This document shows positions 19,918-27,751 of a stretch of DNA of 64,000 nt, in pieces. How positions within the stretch are numbered: position 1 is the stretch's first letter; the number at the start of each line of letters is the position of its first letter. Source of the stretch: Aquabacterium soli (lineage in GTDB: Bacteria; Pseudomonadota; Gammaproteobacteria; Burkholderiales; Burkholderiaceae_C); NCBI RefSeq assembly GCF_003933735.1, contig NZ_RSED01000005.1:211812-275811 (forward strand), in the 5' to 3' direction. Below the pieces are notes generated by a model, which saw only the letters and a list, made by a program, of their open reading frames with translations, was not told the origin of the DNA and ran no database searches. The translations under genes were made by a program, and so were the position numbers.

Positions 19918-20502
19918 ATGACGATCAAGATGATCCGCTCCACCACCCCCCGCGTTGCGTGGTTCGCGCTGCTGGGTTCACTGGCCTGCCTGGGCACGGC
20001 CCAGGCCCACATCACGCTCAGCAGCGACACGGCCGCCGCCGGGGCCTATGCCCGTGTGGTGCTGCGCGTGCCGCATGGCTGCGGGGCCAGCCCCACCACG
20101 GGCATCACCGTGCAGGTGCCTGCCGGCTACTTGCTGGTGCGTCCGATGCCCAAGCCGGGCTGGACGCTGACCCTGGAGAAAGCCCCGCTCAAGCCGCCGC
20201 TGCGCCTGCATGGCCGCGAGATCGGCCAGACCACGGCGCAGGTGCGCTGGCAGGGCGGCCCCCTGCCGGCGGACCAGTTCGACGAGTTCGTGCTGCTGGG
20301 CAAGCTCGACGATCAGGCCGCCGGGCCGTTGGCGCTGCGCGTGGTGCAGACCTGCGAGCAGGGCTCGATCGACTGGGCGGGCGGGGCAGATTCCGCCACG
20401 CCGGCCCCGGTGCTCGACGTGGTGCCAGCGGTTCCCGCGGCACCGCTCGGCGCGGTCAGCCCCAAGGGGCCGGCCCATACCGGGCACGGGCACCAGCATT
20501 GA
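19918..20502 (+). CDS. YcnI-like (DUF1775) periplasmic copper-binding protein
   Basis: A 194-aa exported protein. After signal cleavage at AQA the mature chain begins HITL; an N-terminal histidine is the copper ligand in YcnI/DUF1775 proteins. Other family features: RVPHGCGASPT, TVQVPAGY, a tryptophan-containing KPGW, and VRWQGG. The tail is His-rich (HTGHGHQH). CCGGAG precedes the ATG, 15 bp after the TonB receptor stop, so the two genes are co-transcribed. Probably a periplasmic copper chaperone. Confidence 0.88.
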   Translation: MTIKMIRSTTPRVAWFALLGSLACLGTAQAHITLSSDTAAAGAYARVVLRVPHGCGASPTTGITVQVPAGYLLVRPMPKPGWTLTLEKAPLKPPLRLHGREIGQTTAQVRWQGGPLPADQFDEFVLLGKLDDQAAGPLALRVVQTCEQGSIDWAGGADSATPAPVLDVVPAVPAAPLGAVSPKGPAHTGHGHQH

Positions 20503-20511
20503 AGCTGAGGC

Positions 20512-21432
20512 TCACTGTCCCGCAGCGTGCAGCGCGTTGCCGGCGGCCACCGCGTCGCCGGTGCGCGTGAAGGTGTCCAGCCACGTGCCGTAGCTGGGCA
20601 TCTCTTCCAGCTTCCAGGGATGGAAGCCCGGCTTGTAATACGCAAAGTAGTAGCCCAGCGTGGGGATGAACAGCCCACCCGGCTTGTAGAACCACCACAG
20701 CCCGCGCGCCCACAGGCCCATGCGCTGGCGGAAGCTGAAGCCATCGACCTTGAGCATGTGGTTCAGGATGCCGGCCACCGTCAGCGGAAAGCCGAAGGTC
20801 ACCGTCAGCATGGGCAGCACACGGCTGAGGTAGCCGGCCTGGGCCACCTTGGTCAGCACATCGTAGGCCACGGCCTTGTGCTCGACCTCTTCGATCGCAT
20901 GCCAGGCGTACATGGCACGCACGCGCGGGTCGCTGGCATCCAGCAGTTCGCGCCGCTCGAAGAAGCAGGTGCACATCATGGCCGTCAGGTGCTCCAGTGC
21001 GGCCGTGATGCCCACGCGCTGGCGCGAGGTGGTCACCTTGGGCGCATCCACAAAGAAGCGCTGCTGCAGCTCGGCCTCGATCGCGTCGATGTCGATGCCC
21101 TGCGCCTTGAGCCGGTTGTTGTACTGGCGGTGCACCATGCTGTGCTGCGCTTCCTGCCGCGTGAAGTCCTTGACCTCCTGCAGCAGCTTGGGGTCGGTGA
21201 TCTGGTCGCGGTATTCGCGCACGCTGGTGATGAAGAACTTCTCGCCCTGCGGGAACAGGGTGGACATGGCGTCGAAGAAGCGGGTCTTGAACGGGTCACC
21301 GCCCATCCAGTACTTGGGGATGTCGCCGTCCAGGCCGAAATCCAGGTTCTCGCGCGGCACGATGGCTGCGTGGTGGGCATCGGCCGATGCACCTTGGTCT
21401 TGGTCGCCGTGATGATGGGAATGGCTGCTCAT
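20512..21432 (-). CDS. PF10118-type metal-dependent hydrolase family protein
   Basis: A 306-aa protein of the family annotated as metal-dependent hydrolase (PF10118). It has a His-rich N-terminus (SSHSHHHGDQD), the conserved NLDFGLDGDIPKYWMGG, an all-helical core with acidic/His motifs REYRDQ, RQEAQHSMVH and HAIEEVEHKAVAYD that look like a ferritin-like diiron site, and two hydrophobic helices. The ATG at 21432 has AGAGGAG five bases upstream. True substrate unknown. It ends 10 bp from the convergent YcnI-like gene and lies downstream of the AraC regulator gene. Confidence 0.8.
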   Translation of the reverse strand: MSSHSHHHGDQDQGASADAHHAAIVPRENLDFGLDGDIPKYWMGGDPFKTRFFDAMSTLFPQGEKFFITSVREYRDQITDPKLLQEVKDFTRQEAQHSMVHRQYNNRLKAQGIDIDAIEAELQQRFFVDAPKVTTSRQRVGITAALEHLTAMMCTCFFERRELLDASDPRVRAMYAWHAIEEVEHKAVAYDVLTKVAQAGYLSRVLPMLTVTFGFPLTVAGILNHMLKVDGFSFRQRMGLWARGLWWFYKPGGLFIPTLGYYFAYYKPGFHPWKLEEMPSYGTWLDTFTRTGDAVAAGNALHAAGQ

Positions 21433-21480
21433 GTGGGCTCCTCTTGTGCGTCGCCAGGTGCTCATGTGAGGGCCGGCGGC

Positions 21481-21494
21481 ATGTTGTTCAACAT
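21481..21494. promoter_or_regulatory. Palindrome upstream of the PF10118 gene
   Basis: ATGTTG-TT-CAACAT, a perfect 6+2+6 inverted repeat 49 bp before the start codon of the PF10118 gene. Position and symmetry suit an operator, perhaps for one of the two neighbouring regulators; not proven. Confidence 0.35.
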
Positions 21495-21575
21495 GGGGAC
21501 ACTGTAGGCAAAGGGGCTGCCTGCCGTACAGGCCACCGTGCGACAGACAAGGGACCGTTGCCGACAGGGCCTGGG

Positions 21576-22616
21576 TCAGCGTGCGGTGCTTCGTTCCCTT
21601 TGACGGAATTCGCTGGGCGTGAGCCCTGTCCAGCGCTTGAAGGCGCGCGTGAAGCTGTGCCGGTCGGCAAACCCGAGGCGCTCGCTGAGCGATTCGATGT
21701 CGCTGCTGTCGGCCTTCAAGGCGCTCACGGCCAGGTGGAAGCGGCAGCGTGCCTGGATGTCGGCGAAGACCTGGCCTTCATCGCGCAGGCGGCGTTGCAG
21801 GGTGCGCGGGTGCAGATTGAAGCGCTCGGCCATGCGCTCGATGCCCTGGCCGAGCAGCGCGGGCGAGGCCATCATGGCGTGCTCGATGGCGCCGACCACG
21901 GTGTCGCCCGCGGAGGCCGGCAGTTGCTGGGCGATGGCGCTCTGGGCCTGCTCGTGCAGACCGGGCATGGCACCGGGCAAGGCCATGTCGAGCATGCGGG
22001 TGGGAAACACCAGCGCATTGCGCGCCTGCTTGATGAGCACAGGCACCTTGAACTGCCGCTCGCAGGCCGCCAGCGCCGCACCCGGGTCGTGGCGCAGGTA
22101 GATGCCTTCGGCCTGGGCCGCGTCGCCCAGGGCCAGCCGTGCGATGCGGTTGATGGTCGCGAACACGCATTCCACGAAGCAGCCCTTGAGGCGCTCGTCC
22201 TCGGTGGGCAGCGCCGCCTCGACCACCAGCGCGGCCTGCGCGCCAGACTCTTCGATGCGGATGTGCAGGGTGGGCACCAGCAGGCGCACCCAGTCCAGCG
22301 CGGGCAGGGCGTGGCGCAGCGTGGGGCTGGTGGCCACGAAGGTGTCCAGCTCGGGCAGGCGATCGAAGGCGAACAGCTCGCCCACCACCAGCGGGAAGTG
22401 CATCGTGGGTGCGGCGGCGGCCACGCAGTCGCGCATCAGGCTCACCAGGGCCTCGGTGCGGATCTGCGGCGCAGGGCCTTGCGTGTCCAGCCCGGCCGCC
22501 TTGAACAAGGGCGCGATGTTGAAGCGGCAGTGCATCGCCGCCTTCACCCAGGTGGTGGTGCCGACGAAGGGCATCGTGTCGCCTGCGGGGCGCAGCGCCG
22601 CGGGGCCTGGCGTCAT
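21576..22616 (-). CDS. AraC-family transcriptional regulator
   Basis: A 346-aa regulator with an N-terminal ligand-binding region of the arabinose-binding-like type (TTWVKAAMHCRFNIAPLFKAAG onward, read in parts) and a C-terminal AraC DNA-binding domain: RFNLHPRTLQRRLRDEG, then LGFADRHSFTRAFKRWTGLTP. The first ATG is 22616; a second at 22574 (MPFVGTTTW) gives 332 aa and is equally possible, while the open frame also extends upstream to a TTG at 22694. It lies between the PF10118 gene and the TetR gene, all on the minus strand. Confidence 0.9.
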   Translation of the reverse strand: MTPGPAALRPAGDTMPFVGTTTWVKAAMHCRFNIAPLFKAAGLDTQGPAPQIRTEALVSLMRDCVAAAAPTMHFPLVVGELFAFDRLPELDTFVATSPTLRHALPALDWVRLLVPTLHIRIEESGAQAALVVEAALPTEDERLKGCFVECVFATINRIARLALGDAAQAEGIYLRHDPGAALAACERQFKVPVLIKQARNALVFPTRMLDMALPGAMPGLHEQAQSAIAQQLPASAGDTVVGAIEHAMMASPALLGQGIERMAERFNLHPRTLQRRLRDEGQVFADIQARCRFHLAVSALKADSSDIESLSERLGFADRHSFTRAFKRWTGLTPSEFRQRERSTAR

Positions 22617-22773
22617 CGGGGAGGGGGTGGTCTGCAGCACAGCGCTTGTCAATCCTGAACGGGAACCGGACAACGGTTCAGCCTTGGCCGCCAATCTAGG
22701 GGGCCGAAGGCGACTTGAACAGGGCTGTGGATGACAGAAAGGGAACCGACCGCGACAAAAATCGCGCCCAAGC

Positions 22774-23487
22774 TCAGGACTTGGCGTCTGCCTCGCTCAT
22801 CAGCTTGCGAGCATGCTCGATCGAGGCCGTGAAGATGGCCATCATGTTGCGCAGCATCTCCTCCAGCGGGGTGGCGCACTTCTCTTCCACCCACATCGTG
22901 GCCAGGCGGATGTTGGAGCCCACCAGGCCATTGCTGATCAGGTTGGGGTTCAGCCCGACCTTGTCCAGGTTGGGAAAGAGCATCTCGATGAAGCTGCCGA
23001 TCAGGTTGGCAAAGTCGCTGTTGGATTCGGCGCTGATGCGCTGGATGCCCGGCCCCACGGTGAAGGCGTCGATCAGCATGACGCGGGCGCGGCGCGGATC
23101 CTCGCGAATGAACTCCAGGAAGGTGCGCAGCGCGGCCTCGGCCAGTTGCTCGGGCATCAGGGGGGTGCGCTGCAGCACGCCCATGGTCTTGTCCATCAGC
23201 TCGCGGCTGACGCTGAGGTACACAGCCTCGAACAGCGCTTCCATGCCCTCGAAGGATTCATAGAAATAGCGCGAAGTCAGTTCTGCATGCCGGCACACAT
23301 CGCGCACGGTGGACACGTGGTAGCCCTGCTCTCCGAACACGCCCAGTGCGGCCGCCACGAGGCGCTCGCGCCGCTGACGCTGGCGCTCGTCTTTGTCGAC
23401 GCCGCCATACCGGCGGCCACCGCCTGCGACCGGAGCCCCTGATTCAGGTGTATTGCTGGGGTTAACCCTGTTTTTGGAAATCTCCAT
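22774..23487 (-). CDS. TetR/AcrR-family regulator
   Basis: A 237-aa regulator: N-terminal helix-turn-helix with RRERLVAAALGVFGEQGYHV, VRDVCRHAELTSRYFYESF, then a helical ligand-binding domain. Start ATG at 23487 (MEISKNRV). It is divergent from the monooxygenase operon with only 78 bp between start codons, so it probably represses that operon in response to a ketone, ester or fatty acid ligand. The gap contains ACAG-N12-CTGT, a weak candidate operator. Confidence 0.92.
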   Translation of the reverse strand: MEISKNRVNPSNTPESGAPVAGGGRRYGGVDKDERQRQRRERLVAAALGVFGEQGYHVSTVRDVCRHAELTSRYFYESFEGMEALFEAVYLSVSRELMDKTMGVLQRTPLMPEQLAEAALRTFLEFIREDPRRARVMLIDAFTVGPGIQRISAESNSDFANLIGSFIEMLFPNLDKVGLNPNLISNGLVGSNIRLATMWVEEKCATPLEEMLRNMMAIFTASIEHARKLMSEADAKS

Positions 23488-23565
23488 TGTCAAATACAGT
23501 TTTGAAACGCGCTGTTGTCACAATGGTGATGTGCAGGCGCTGGGGGTGATTCTGGAGTGGCGAGC

Positions 23566-25035
23566 ATGGGTGAGCGAGCAAGTGTCCTGATCGTAGGCAC
23601 GGGGTTTTCCGGCCTGGGCATGGGCATTCGTCTGAAACAGTCTGGTGTGGATGATTTTGTCATCCTTGAGCGGGCTGACGACCTGGGAGGCACCTGGCGT
23701 GACAACCATTACCCCGGCTGCGCCTGCGATGTGCAGTCGAACCTGTACTCGTTCTCTTTCGCGCCCAACCCCAACTGGTCGCGCCAGTTTGCGCCGCAGC
23801 CGGAGATCTGGGCCTACCTGCGCCAGTGCGCCAGCCGTTACAACATCTTGCCCCACATTCGCTACAACGCCAATGTGGTGAATGCCACCTTCGACGAAAG
23901 CACCTCTACCTGGGTGGTGCGCACGGCCGACGGCCGCACCTTCAAGGGCCAGACCCTGGTGTGGGGCGGTGGTGCTTTGAGCAATCCCTTCATCCCGCAG
24001 ACGCCCGGCGCCGACACCTTCCAGGGCGAGATGTTCCACTCGGCCGTGTGGCGCCACGATGTCGATCTGCGCGGCAAGCGCGTGGCCGTGGTGGGCAGCG
24101 GCGCCAGCGCCATCCAGTTCCTGCCACGCATCGCGCCCAAGGCCGGGCAGATCGACTACTACCAGCGCACACCGCCCTGGGTGATGCCCAAGCCCGATTT
24201 CGTGCGCTCGGCCTTCTCCAAGAAGCTGTTCGGCGCGCTGCCCTTCCTGCAGACCCTGGCGCGCGGCCTGACCTACGTCACGCTGGAGTCGCGCGTGCTG
24301 GCCTTCGTGCTGCACCCCAAGGTGCTGACCGTGGTCGAACTGATCGGCAAGCGCCACATCCACAAGCACGTGAAGGACCCGGCCAAGCGCCAGGCCCTCA
24401 CGCCCAGCTTCCGTGCCGGCTGCAAGCGCGTGCTGATCTCGAACGACTACTACCCGGCGATGGCGCGCGACAACGTGCACATCGTGACGGACGGCATCCG
24501 CCAGATCACGGCCACGGGCCTGATCACCCAGGATGGCCGCGAGCGCCAGGCCGACGTCATCATCTGGGGCACGGGCTTTCAGGTGCAGGACATGGTGCCG
24601 CGTGGCACCTTCATCGGCGTGGGCGGCCGCGACATCTGCGATGGCTGGCAGGTGCGTGGCGGCCCCGAGGCCTACCTGGGCCTGACGGTGTCGGGCTTTC
24701 CCAACCTGTTCTTCATGATGGGCCCCAACACCGGCCTGGGCCACAGTTCGATGGTCTACATGATCGAATCGCAGGTGCAGTATGTGCTCGATGCCATCCT
24801 GACGATGCGCGCCCGCGGCCTGGGCCATGTGGATGTGAAGCCCGACCTGCAGCGCCAGTTCGTGGACCAGACGCAGACCAGGCTCAAGGGCACGGTGTGG
24901 GCCACCGGTTGCAAGAGCTGGTACATCAACGAGAGCGGCAAGAACACCACGCTGTGGCCCGGTTTCACCTTCGCCTACCGCCGCGCCACCAGCGCGTTCC
25001 GGTTGGGGGATTACGCGGTCAAGAGCGGGCGATGA
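23566..25035 (+). CDS. Flavin-dependent Baeyer-Villiger-type monooxygenase
   Basis: A 489-aa class B flavoprotein monooxygenase that should insert oxygen next to a carbonyl using NADPH and FAD. The FAD site VGTGFSGLG lies near residue 11, the Baeyer-Villiger fingerprint FQGEMFHSAVW (F-x-G-x3-H-x3-W) at residues 152-162, and the NADPH site VVGSGASAIQFLP follows. CTGGAG lies eight bases before the ATG. First gene of a three-gene operon with an SDR dehydrogenase and an alpha/beta hydrolase: alcohol to ketone, ketone to ester, ester to acid plus alcohol is the plausible sequence. Substrate unknown. Confidence 0.92.
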   Translation: MGERASVLIVGTGFSGLGMGIRLKQSGVDDFVILERADDLGGTWRDNHYPGCACDVQSNLYSFSFAPNPNWSRQFAPQPEIWAYLRQCASRYNILPHIRYNANVVNATFDESTSTWVVRTADGRTFKGQTLVWGGGALSNPFIPQTPGADTFQGEMFHSAVWRHDVDLRGKRVAVVGSGASAIQFLPRIAPKAGQIDYYQRTPPWVMPKPDFVRSAFSKKLFGALPFLQTLARGLTYVTLESRVLAFVLHPKVLTVVELIGKRHIHKHVKDPAKRQALTPSFRAGCKRVLISNDYYPAMARDNVHIVTDGIRQITATGLITQDGRERQADVIIWGTGFQVQDMVPRGTFIGVGGRDICDGWQVRGGPEAYLGLTVSGFPNLFFMMGPNTGLGHSSMVYMIESQVQYVLDAILTMRARGLGHVDVKPDLQRQFVDQTQTRLKGTVWATGCKSWYINESGKNTTLWPGFTFAYRRATSAFRLGDYAVKSGR

Positions 25036-25112
25036 GATCGGCCACACTGGACTGTTCATTTCGGCAAGATTGACGATGAGGATGCGGGTATCGATGCCCG
25101 CCGGAGACAAGC

Positions 25113-25949
25113 ATGAAGAACTTCAAGAACAAGGTTGCGGCCATCACCGGCGCCGCATCGGGCATGGGACGTGAACTGGCGGTTGAACTCGCCCAGCGGG
25201 GCTGCCACGTGGCCCTGTCCGATGTGAACGAGACCGGCCTGGCGGAAACCGCCGCGCTGGCCCGCAAGCACGGCGTGAAGGTGTCTACCGCGAAGCTGGA
25301 TGTCTCCAACCGCGAGGCCATGAACGCCTGGGCCGACCAGGTGGCCACCGAGTTCGGTCAGGTCAACCTGATCTTCAACAACGCCGGTGTGGCGCTGGGT
25401 GCCACGCTGGACAAGGTCAAGCCCGCCGATTTCGAGTGGATCATGGGCATCAACTTCTGGGGCGTGGTGTGGGGCACGCAGGCCTTCCTGCCGCACCTCA
25501 AGAAGTCGGGCGATGGCCACGTGGTCAACATCTCCAGCCTGTTCGGCCTGATGTCGCAGCCCACACAGGGTACCTACAACGCCAGCAAGTTCGCTGTGCG
25601 TGGCTTCACCGAATCGCTGCGCCAGGAGCTCGATGTCGAGAACTGCGGCGTGAGCGCCACCTGCGTGCACCCGGGCGGCATCCGCACCAACATCGCCCGT
25701 GCGGCCAAGCTGGATCCATCCATGGCCAAGCCTGGCACCGACATCGAGGCCGCCCGCCGCCGCTTCGACAAGCTGCTCAACACCACCACGGCCAACAAGG
25801 CCGCGCGCCTGATGATCCGCGCCGTCGAAGGCAACAAGCGCCGCCTGCTGATCGGGCCGGACGCCGTGTTCCTCGACAAGTTCGTGCGCATCGTGGGCTC
25901 GTGGTACCAGCCCTTCGTGACCTACTTCTTCAAGAAGATGATGGGCTGA
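25113..25949 (+). CDS. Short-chain dehydrogenase/reductase
   Basis: A 278-aa classical SDR: cofactor motif TGAASGMG from residue 12, NNAG, an active-site serine in NISSLFG, and Y155-x3-K159 (YNASK). GGAG lies seven bases upstream of the ATG. It sits 77 bp after the monooxygenase and 32 bp before the hydrolase gene, so it likely interconverts the alcohol and ketone feeding the monooxygenase. The C-terminal part (LIGPDAVFLDKF onward) is slightly longer than minimal SDRs. Confidence 0.93.
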   Translation: MKNFKNKVAAITGAASGMGRELAVELAQRGCHVALSDVNETGLAETAALARKHGVKVSTAKLDVSNREAMNAWADQVATEFGQVNLIFNNAGVALGATLDKVKPADFEWIMGINFWGVVWGTQAFLPHLKKSGDGHVVNISSLFGLMSQPTQGTYNASKFAVRGFTESLRQELDVENCGVSATCVHPGGIRTNIARAAKLDPSMAKPGTDIEAARRRFDKLLNTTTANKAARLMIRAVEGNKRRLLIGPDAVFLDKFVRIVGSWYQPFVTYFFKKMMG

Positions 25950-25981
25950 TGCCCCTGACCTCTGTTCAAGGAGCCCCGCCC

Positions 25982-26974
25982 ATGTCTGCCGCCCTGCACG
26001 CTGTGAAAAACACGCCCGCCCCCGTGACTACCCTGCCCATCATCCGGCAGTACCTGCCCCCCAAGGGCGCCAAGGAAAGCCTGATGGGCGCCTTGCTCCG
26101 CGGCGCCTTGATCGTGGGTCTCAAGCCCTTCCTGGGCCCGCCCTGGAACGTCGCCACGCAGCGCGCTGCGCTGCATGTCGGCTCGGTGGTGATGCCGCAG
26201 GATGGCCGAGCCCTTGTGGTCAAGGACCGCATTGGAGCGCTGGAGGTCGAGCGCGTCACGGCCAAGGCCGTGCCCCAGCCGCGCCATGCCATCGTGTACA
26301 TGCACGGTGGCGCCTTCTGCGTGGGCAGCCCGCGCACGCACCGCAGCATCACCACGCGCCTGGCCGCGCTCACCGGCGCGCTGGTGCTGGTGCCGCACTA
26401 CCGTCGCACGCCCGAGCATCCCTTTCCGGCGCAGATCGAGGATGGCGTGGCCGCCTACAAGCAGCTGCTGGCCGAGGGCTTTGCACCCGAGCGCATCGGC
26501 ATCGCTGGTGATTCGGCCGGTGGCAACCTGACCTACATGCTGTCGGCTGCGCTGCGCCAGCAGGGGCTGCCACAGCCGGCGGTGCTGGTGATGATGTCGC
26601 CGGTGGTGAGCACCGAGTTCGATCCCAACGGCAGCGCCGTCACGCGCGCGCACCGCGATCCGATGATCCGGCCGGCCTGGGCCCATCAGGTGCTGGACTG
26701 GTACAACGCGCCGGCCGACCATCCCCTGGGCACGCCCAAGGCCATCGACCTGTCGGAGATGCCGCCATCGCTGATCCAGGTGGGTGAGGACGAGGTGCTG
26801 TACGACGATTCGCAATGGATCGTCGAGGCCGCCACGCGCGCCGGCCGTCATGCCGAGCTGGAGATCTACCTCAAGCGCTGGCATGTGTTCCAGTCGCATG
26901 CGGGGCTGCTGCCCAGCTCTGACCAGGCCTTGCAGCGGCAGGCCGAGTTCTTCAAGCGCTATTGGGCTGCTTGA
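25982..26974 (+). CDS. Alpha/beta hydrolase, hormone-sensitive-lipase family
   Basis: A 330-aa esterase of the HSL/acetyl-esterase type: oxyanion motif HGGAF at residue 108, nucleophile S178 in GDSAGG, later acid D (GEDEVLYDD) and H (RWHVFQSH). CAAGGAG precedes the ATG at 25982. Last gene of the operon; the strong terminator at 27006 follows 31 bp later. It would cleave the ester or lactone made by the monooxygenase. Confidence 0.92.
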   Translation: MSAALHAVKNTPAPVTTLPIIRQYLPPKGAKESLMGALLRGALIVGLKPFLGPPWNVATQRAALHVGSVVMPQDGRALVVKDRIGALEVERVTAKAVPQPRHAIVYMHGGAFCVGSPRTHRSITTRLAALTGALVLVPHYRRTPEHPFPAQIEDGVAAYKQLLAEGFAPERIGIAGDSAGGNLTYMLSAALRQQGLPQPAVLVMMSPVVSTEFDPNGSAVTRAHRDPMIRPAWAHQVLDWYNAPADHPLGTPKAIDLSEMPPSLIQVGEDEVLYDDSQWIVEAATRAGRHAELEIYLKRWHVFQSHAGLLPSSDQALQRQAEFFKRYWAA

Positions 26975-27005
26975 TGCGGCGCTGAGTTTTCTCACGGCCT
27001 CCTTG

Positions 27006-27040
27006 AAACCGCTTCTGCCTTGTCGGAAGCGGTTTTTCCT
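27006..27040 (+). terminator. Rho-independent terminator of the monooxygenase operon
   Basis: AAACCGCTTC (27006-27015), ten-base loop, GAAGCGGTTT (27026-27035), then TT and a further T-rich run. A clean end to the plus-strand operon. Confidence 0.88.
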
Positions 27041-27089
27041 TTTTTGGGAAGGATGTGGTGGGTGCCTGGAGCGGGCGCAGGCCATGGCG

Positions 27090-27651
27090 GGAACGGCTGC
27101 CGAGAGGGCGGGCTGGCGGCGGTTCACTGTGGCGGTCGGCCTTGCAGGCCAACTACCCTGTGGTGCTCGGTCGTGGCAGGCGGCTGCGGAACTCGGGCCT
27201 TGCAGGCCCTCAGACAGTCCTCGCCGACCCCTGTCCTGCGGCCAGGGGCAACCTGCCCCAACCTGCGCTCCTCGGCGCCCCAGAGGCCCTAGCCAGCCCG
27301 CCCTCTCGGCAGCCGTTCTACTCCACCATGGCATGCGCCCTTGGGCGGGATGTGAAGGCGGGGCAAGCCCCGCCTTCACATCCATTCTCCCCAAAGCACC
27401 ACTCGTGCGGTCGGTGGGGTGTAAGGGCCCCGGGGAGAGGGCCTCTGTGGCGCCGAGGAGCGCAGCGGCGAGGTGGGCATGCGCGCAGCGCATGCTTCGT
27501 TCATCTGACTCGCTGCCCTTGTCTGAACGGAGCGCCCATGGGCGCGCAGTGAGTTGGGCAGCGCCACCTCGTCGCGAGCACCGCAGGGTAGTCGGCCCAA
27601 AGGGCCGGCCGCCACAGTGAACCGATCCCCGGGGCCCTTACACCCCACCGA
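27090..27651. repeat. Palindromic element A: two inverted arms, each closed by its own 26-bp repeat
   Basis: Non-coding element between convergent genes. Arm 1 (27090-27317) is closed by a perfect 26-bp inverted repeat (27090-27115 with 27292-27317). Arm 2 (27409-27651) is closed by a different perfect 26-bp inverted repeat (27409-27434 with 27626-27651). The interiors are diverged inverted copies: CGGTTCACTGTGGCGG at 27119 against its complement at 27608, and TGCGCTCCTCGGCGCC at 27263 against its complement at 27448. Each arm has a small hairpin (27137-27149, 27592-27606). Between them lie a CGCCC-TT-GGGCG hairpin (27335-27346), a perfect 17-bp stem (27347-27363 with 27366-27382) and ATTCTCC. 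No credible gene lies here. Confidence 0.85.
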
Positions 27652-27694
27652 CAAGCCCGAGCCTGCCCCACCACCAACCAACAACCGGCCCAAC

Positions 27695-27722
27695 GAAAAA
27701 GGGCCCCCCGAAGGAAGCCCTT
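27695..27722 (-). terminator. Rho-independent terminator of the acyl-CoA dehydrogenase gene
   Basis: On the minus strand: AAAGGGC, 12-base loop, GCCCTTT followed by TT. It begins about 30 bp after the acyl-CoA dehydrogenase stop codon. Confidence 0.7.
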
Positions 27723-27751
27723 TCAGCAAGCCCAAGCAAGCCGCGAAAAAA

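Noticed and set aside
25922..27493. Minus-strand open frame running from the esterase gene into element A
   Set aside because: Composition is typical of an antisense shadow; the esterase frame has HGGAF and GDSAGG. The part over element A is palindrome-derived and not protein-like.
27090..27651. Element A as an insertion sequence or integron cassette
   Set aside because: No transposase or integrase frame, no attC-like pair of sites and no clear target duplication; two differing closing repeats are not a simple transposon end.
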